In this document: piece by piece, positions 29,757-30,630 of the stretch
Numbering within the stretch: position 1 is the stretch's first letter
How the letters are laid out: the number at the start of each line of letters is the position of its first letter
Source of the DNA: an uncultured Lachnospiraceae bacterium
Lineage (GTDB): Bacteria > Bacillota > Clostridia > Lachnospirales > Lachnospiraceae
Reading direction: 5' to 3'
Length of the DNA: 30,630 nt
Assembly: GCA_934408585.1 (NCBI GenBank)
Contig: CAKRVA010000017.1
Location: 1 to 30,630 of the forward strand
The notes under the pieces: generated by a model
Seen by the model: only the letters and a program-made list of their open reading frames with translations
Told to the model about the DNA's origin: nothing
Database searches by the model: none
Program-made: the position numbers and the translations under genes

Positions 29757-30245
29757 ATGGATCAGAAGGACACTGCTCAAATCAATGCATTTGATACCCT
29801 CTTTTCAAATAATCATATTCAAATGTTAAAAATCCTTCTTCCATACATGGACAATCAGTTTCAGAAATATCTTGCCATATATATAAAATTCTTAGAGCTG
29901 CAATGTGCTTTATCCTTTTTAAAAGAACGCCCTTTTCCGTTGTGCGGATGTATGGAAAGTGATTCTAAAAAGGACCCGGAAGTTATCATAAAAAAATTAT
30001 TACCGTTATGTACTAAAAAAGAAAAGGAACAGATGACGCAGATTCTCTCTCTTTTCCAAAGTATGAATCAATATCAGGAAATATCACGGACCATGGAAAT
30101 GATGAAAGAGTTTATGCCGGAAATGTCACATTCCGAAGGTGGCGAATCAGGTTCATCCCCTGATATCAGTAGCCTTCTGATGAACATGCTTTCTCCGGAA
30201 CAGCAGGAAATGTTTCAAATGTTTTCTGCCATGCAGCCAACATAA
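29757..30245 (+). CDS. unknown protein, 162 aa
   Basis: Not recognised. It is helix-rich and probably cytosolic, with no signal peptide or membrane segment. It starts DQKDTAQINAFDTLFSNNHI, has a Met-rich C-terminal half (MEMMKEFMPEM, LLMNMLSPEQQEMFQMFSAM) and one CGC motif. AAAGGAG lies five bases before the ATG. It is 20 bp upstream of another small unknown gene; the pair probably forms one transcript after the terminator at 29674-29700. A CATAAAATA sequence at 29724-29732 also fits CATANNNTA. Confidence 0.8.
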   Translation: MDQKDTAQINAFDTLFSNNHIQMLKILLPYMDNQFQKYLAIYIKFLELQCALSFLKERPFPLCGCMESDSKKDPEVIIKKLLPLCTKKEKEQMTQILSLFQSMNQYQEISRTMEMMKEFMPEMSHSEGGESGSSPDISSLLMNMLSPEQQEMFQMFSAMQPT

Positions 30246-30265
30246 CAATAACAAGGAGGTTAATC

Positions 30266-30529
30266 ATGACAACAGACTGGATGCAGGACCCCGATTTAGC
30301 AAACATAGAACCATTTAAACTTCAGTTTTTGCAGGCTCTCATATTTGAAAGCAGCCAATTAAAAAAGGAACAAATGATGCCATTTTTGATGGCCGTTATG
30401 AAACGTGGAAAAGAAAAGAATGTTCAGTTTACAGACGAGGAATTTCGTGCTGTGGTAACCGTTCTGAAAAAACATGCCACTCCGGAAGAACTTACTAAAA
30501 TTGAAAAAGTTATGGCATTGCGGAAATAA
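30266..30529 (+). CDS. unknown small protein, 87 aa
   Basis: Not recognised. It is a small, charged, predicted all-helical protein (FKLQFLQALIFESSQLKKEQMMPFL; later FTDEEFRAVVTVLKKHATPEEL), with no Cys and no membrane segment. A near-perfect ribosome site AAGGAGG lies six bases before the ATG. It is likely cotranslated with the 162-residue protein 20 bp upstream; both share a FKLQFLQAL / FQKYLAIYIKFLELQ-like helical flavour, suggesting interacting partners, which is only an inference. Six bases after its stop begins the two-hairpin 3' element. Confidence 0.8.
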   Translation: MTTDWMQDPDLANIEPFKLQFLQALIFESSQLKKEQMMPFLMAVMKRGKEKNVQFTDEEFRAVVTVLKKHATPEELTKIEKVMALRK

Positions 30530-30534
30530 AAAAA

Positions 30535-30608
30535 GGAGAGCACTCTTTGTGCTCTCCTCAGACTGTAGACAAGGTGCTCCGAGAAACTTACGTTTCTCGG
30601 AGTCTTTT
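30535..30608 (+). terminator. two-hairpin 3' element with conserved 17-nt linker (copy 2)
   Basis: A 9-bp hairpin GGAGAGCAC/GTGCTCTCC (30535-30557) is followed by the linker CCTCAGACTGTAGACAA (30556-30572), then an 11-bp hairpin CTCCGAGAAAC/GTTTCTCGGAG (30577-30602) and TCTTTTTCTT. The second hairpin plus U-run is a strong intrinsic terminator. The linker is identical to that at 61-77 (minus), while the stems of the two copies differ completely in sequence. Confidence 0.85.
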
Positions 30609-30630
30609 TCTTAGTGCCTATGAAATTTGT

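Noticed and set aside
14..30608. 17-bp inverted repeats at both window ends as termini of a 30-kb mobile element
   Set aside because: The repeats sit inside RNA-type hairpin/terminator structures just after genes, no integrase or transposase is present, and the intervening genes are ordinary chromosomal genes.

Overview
The window looks like chromosomal DNA of a spore-lineage, low-GC Bacillota, most likely a gut-type Lachnospiraceae. Reasons: AT-rich intergenic DNA, strong AAGGAGG-type ribosome sites, a pheST T-box, a SpoIID-family protein, a TSCPD (TIGR03905-type) protein, BspA-type leucine-rich repeat surface proteins with a class B sortase, and a Cys/Gly-rich 'chorion class'-type small protein. 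No tRNA, rRNA, phage, IS element or CRISPR array is visible. Most genes lie on the minus strand.

Layout. (1) 1-2207: an EF-G-like GTPase (minus) with degenerate G motifs, ending in a two-hairpin 3' element. (2) 2384-3490: prephenate dehydrogenase tyrA (plus), convergent with and overlapping (3) a six-gene minus-strand operon 10317-3474: pheS, pheT, M18 aminopeptidase, queA, PilZ, VanZ. A T-box leader heads this operon, and the leader's consensus promoter lies inside the end of the upstream yihY gene. (4) 10619-13507: yihY and a SpoIID/LytB-domain gene, preceded by a ~190-nt structured RNA with its own promoter and terminator (13524-13788). This is a 6S RNA candidate. (5) 13809-17909: GT2 glycosyltransferase, FAD-dependent oxidoreductase and polytopic GT-C-like membrane protein, overlapping and translationally coupled behind one sigma-A promoter. 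(6) 18001-27795: a surface-protein locus with class B sortase, a 1636-residue LRR protein, a 907-residue LRR protein (both ending in TP[DK]TGD sorting signals) and an S8 serine protease. The protease's ribosome site is buried in the LRR gene's terminator. (7) 27796-28909: 1.1 kb without a credible gene, carrying an ordered array of 51-nt hairpin-forming repeats in both orientations, the whole array duplicated at a 398-399 bp offset. (8) 28910-30529: TSCPD protein (minus), then a Cys/Gly-rich small protein and two unknown small proteins (plus).

The best candidates for something undescribed are the 51-nt inverted/tandem repeat array (28024-28758) and the pair of 3' elements at the two window ends. 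Each 3' element consists of hairpin, an identical 17-nt linker (CCTCAGACTGTAGACAA), and a second hairpin, directly 3' of a gene and in sense orientation. The 13.5-kb RNA and the terminator/ribosome-site overlap at 18910-18954 also deserve attention. All assignments come from reading the sequence; no database search was run.
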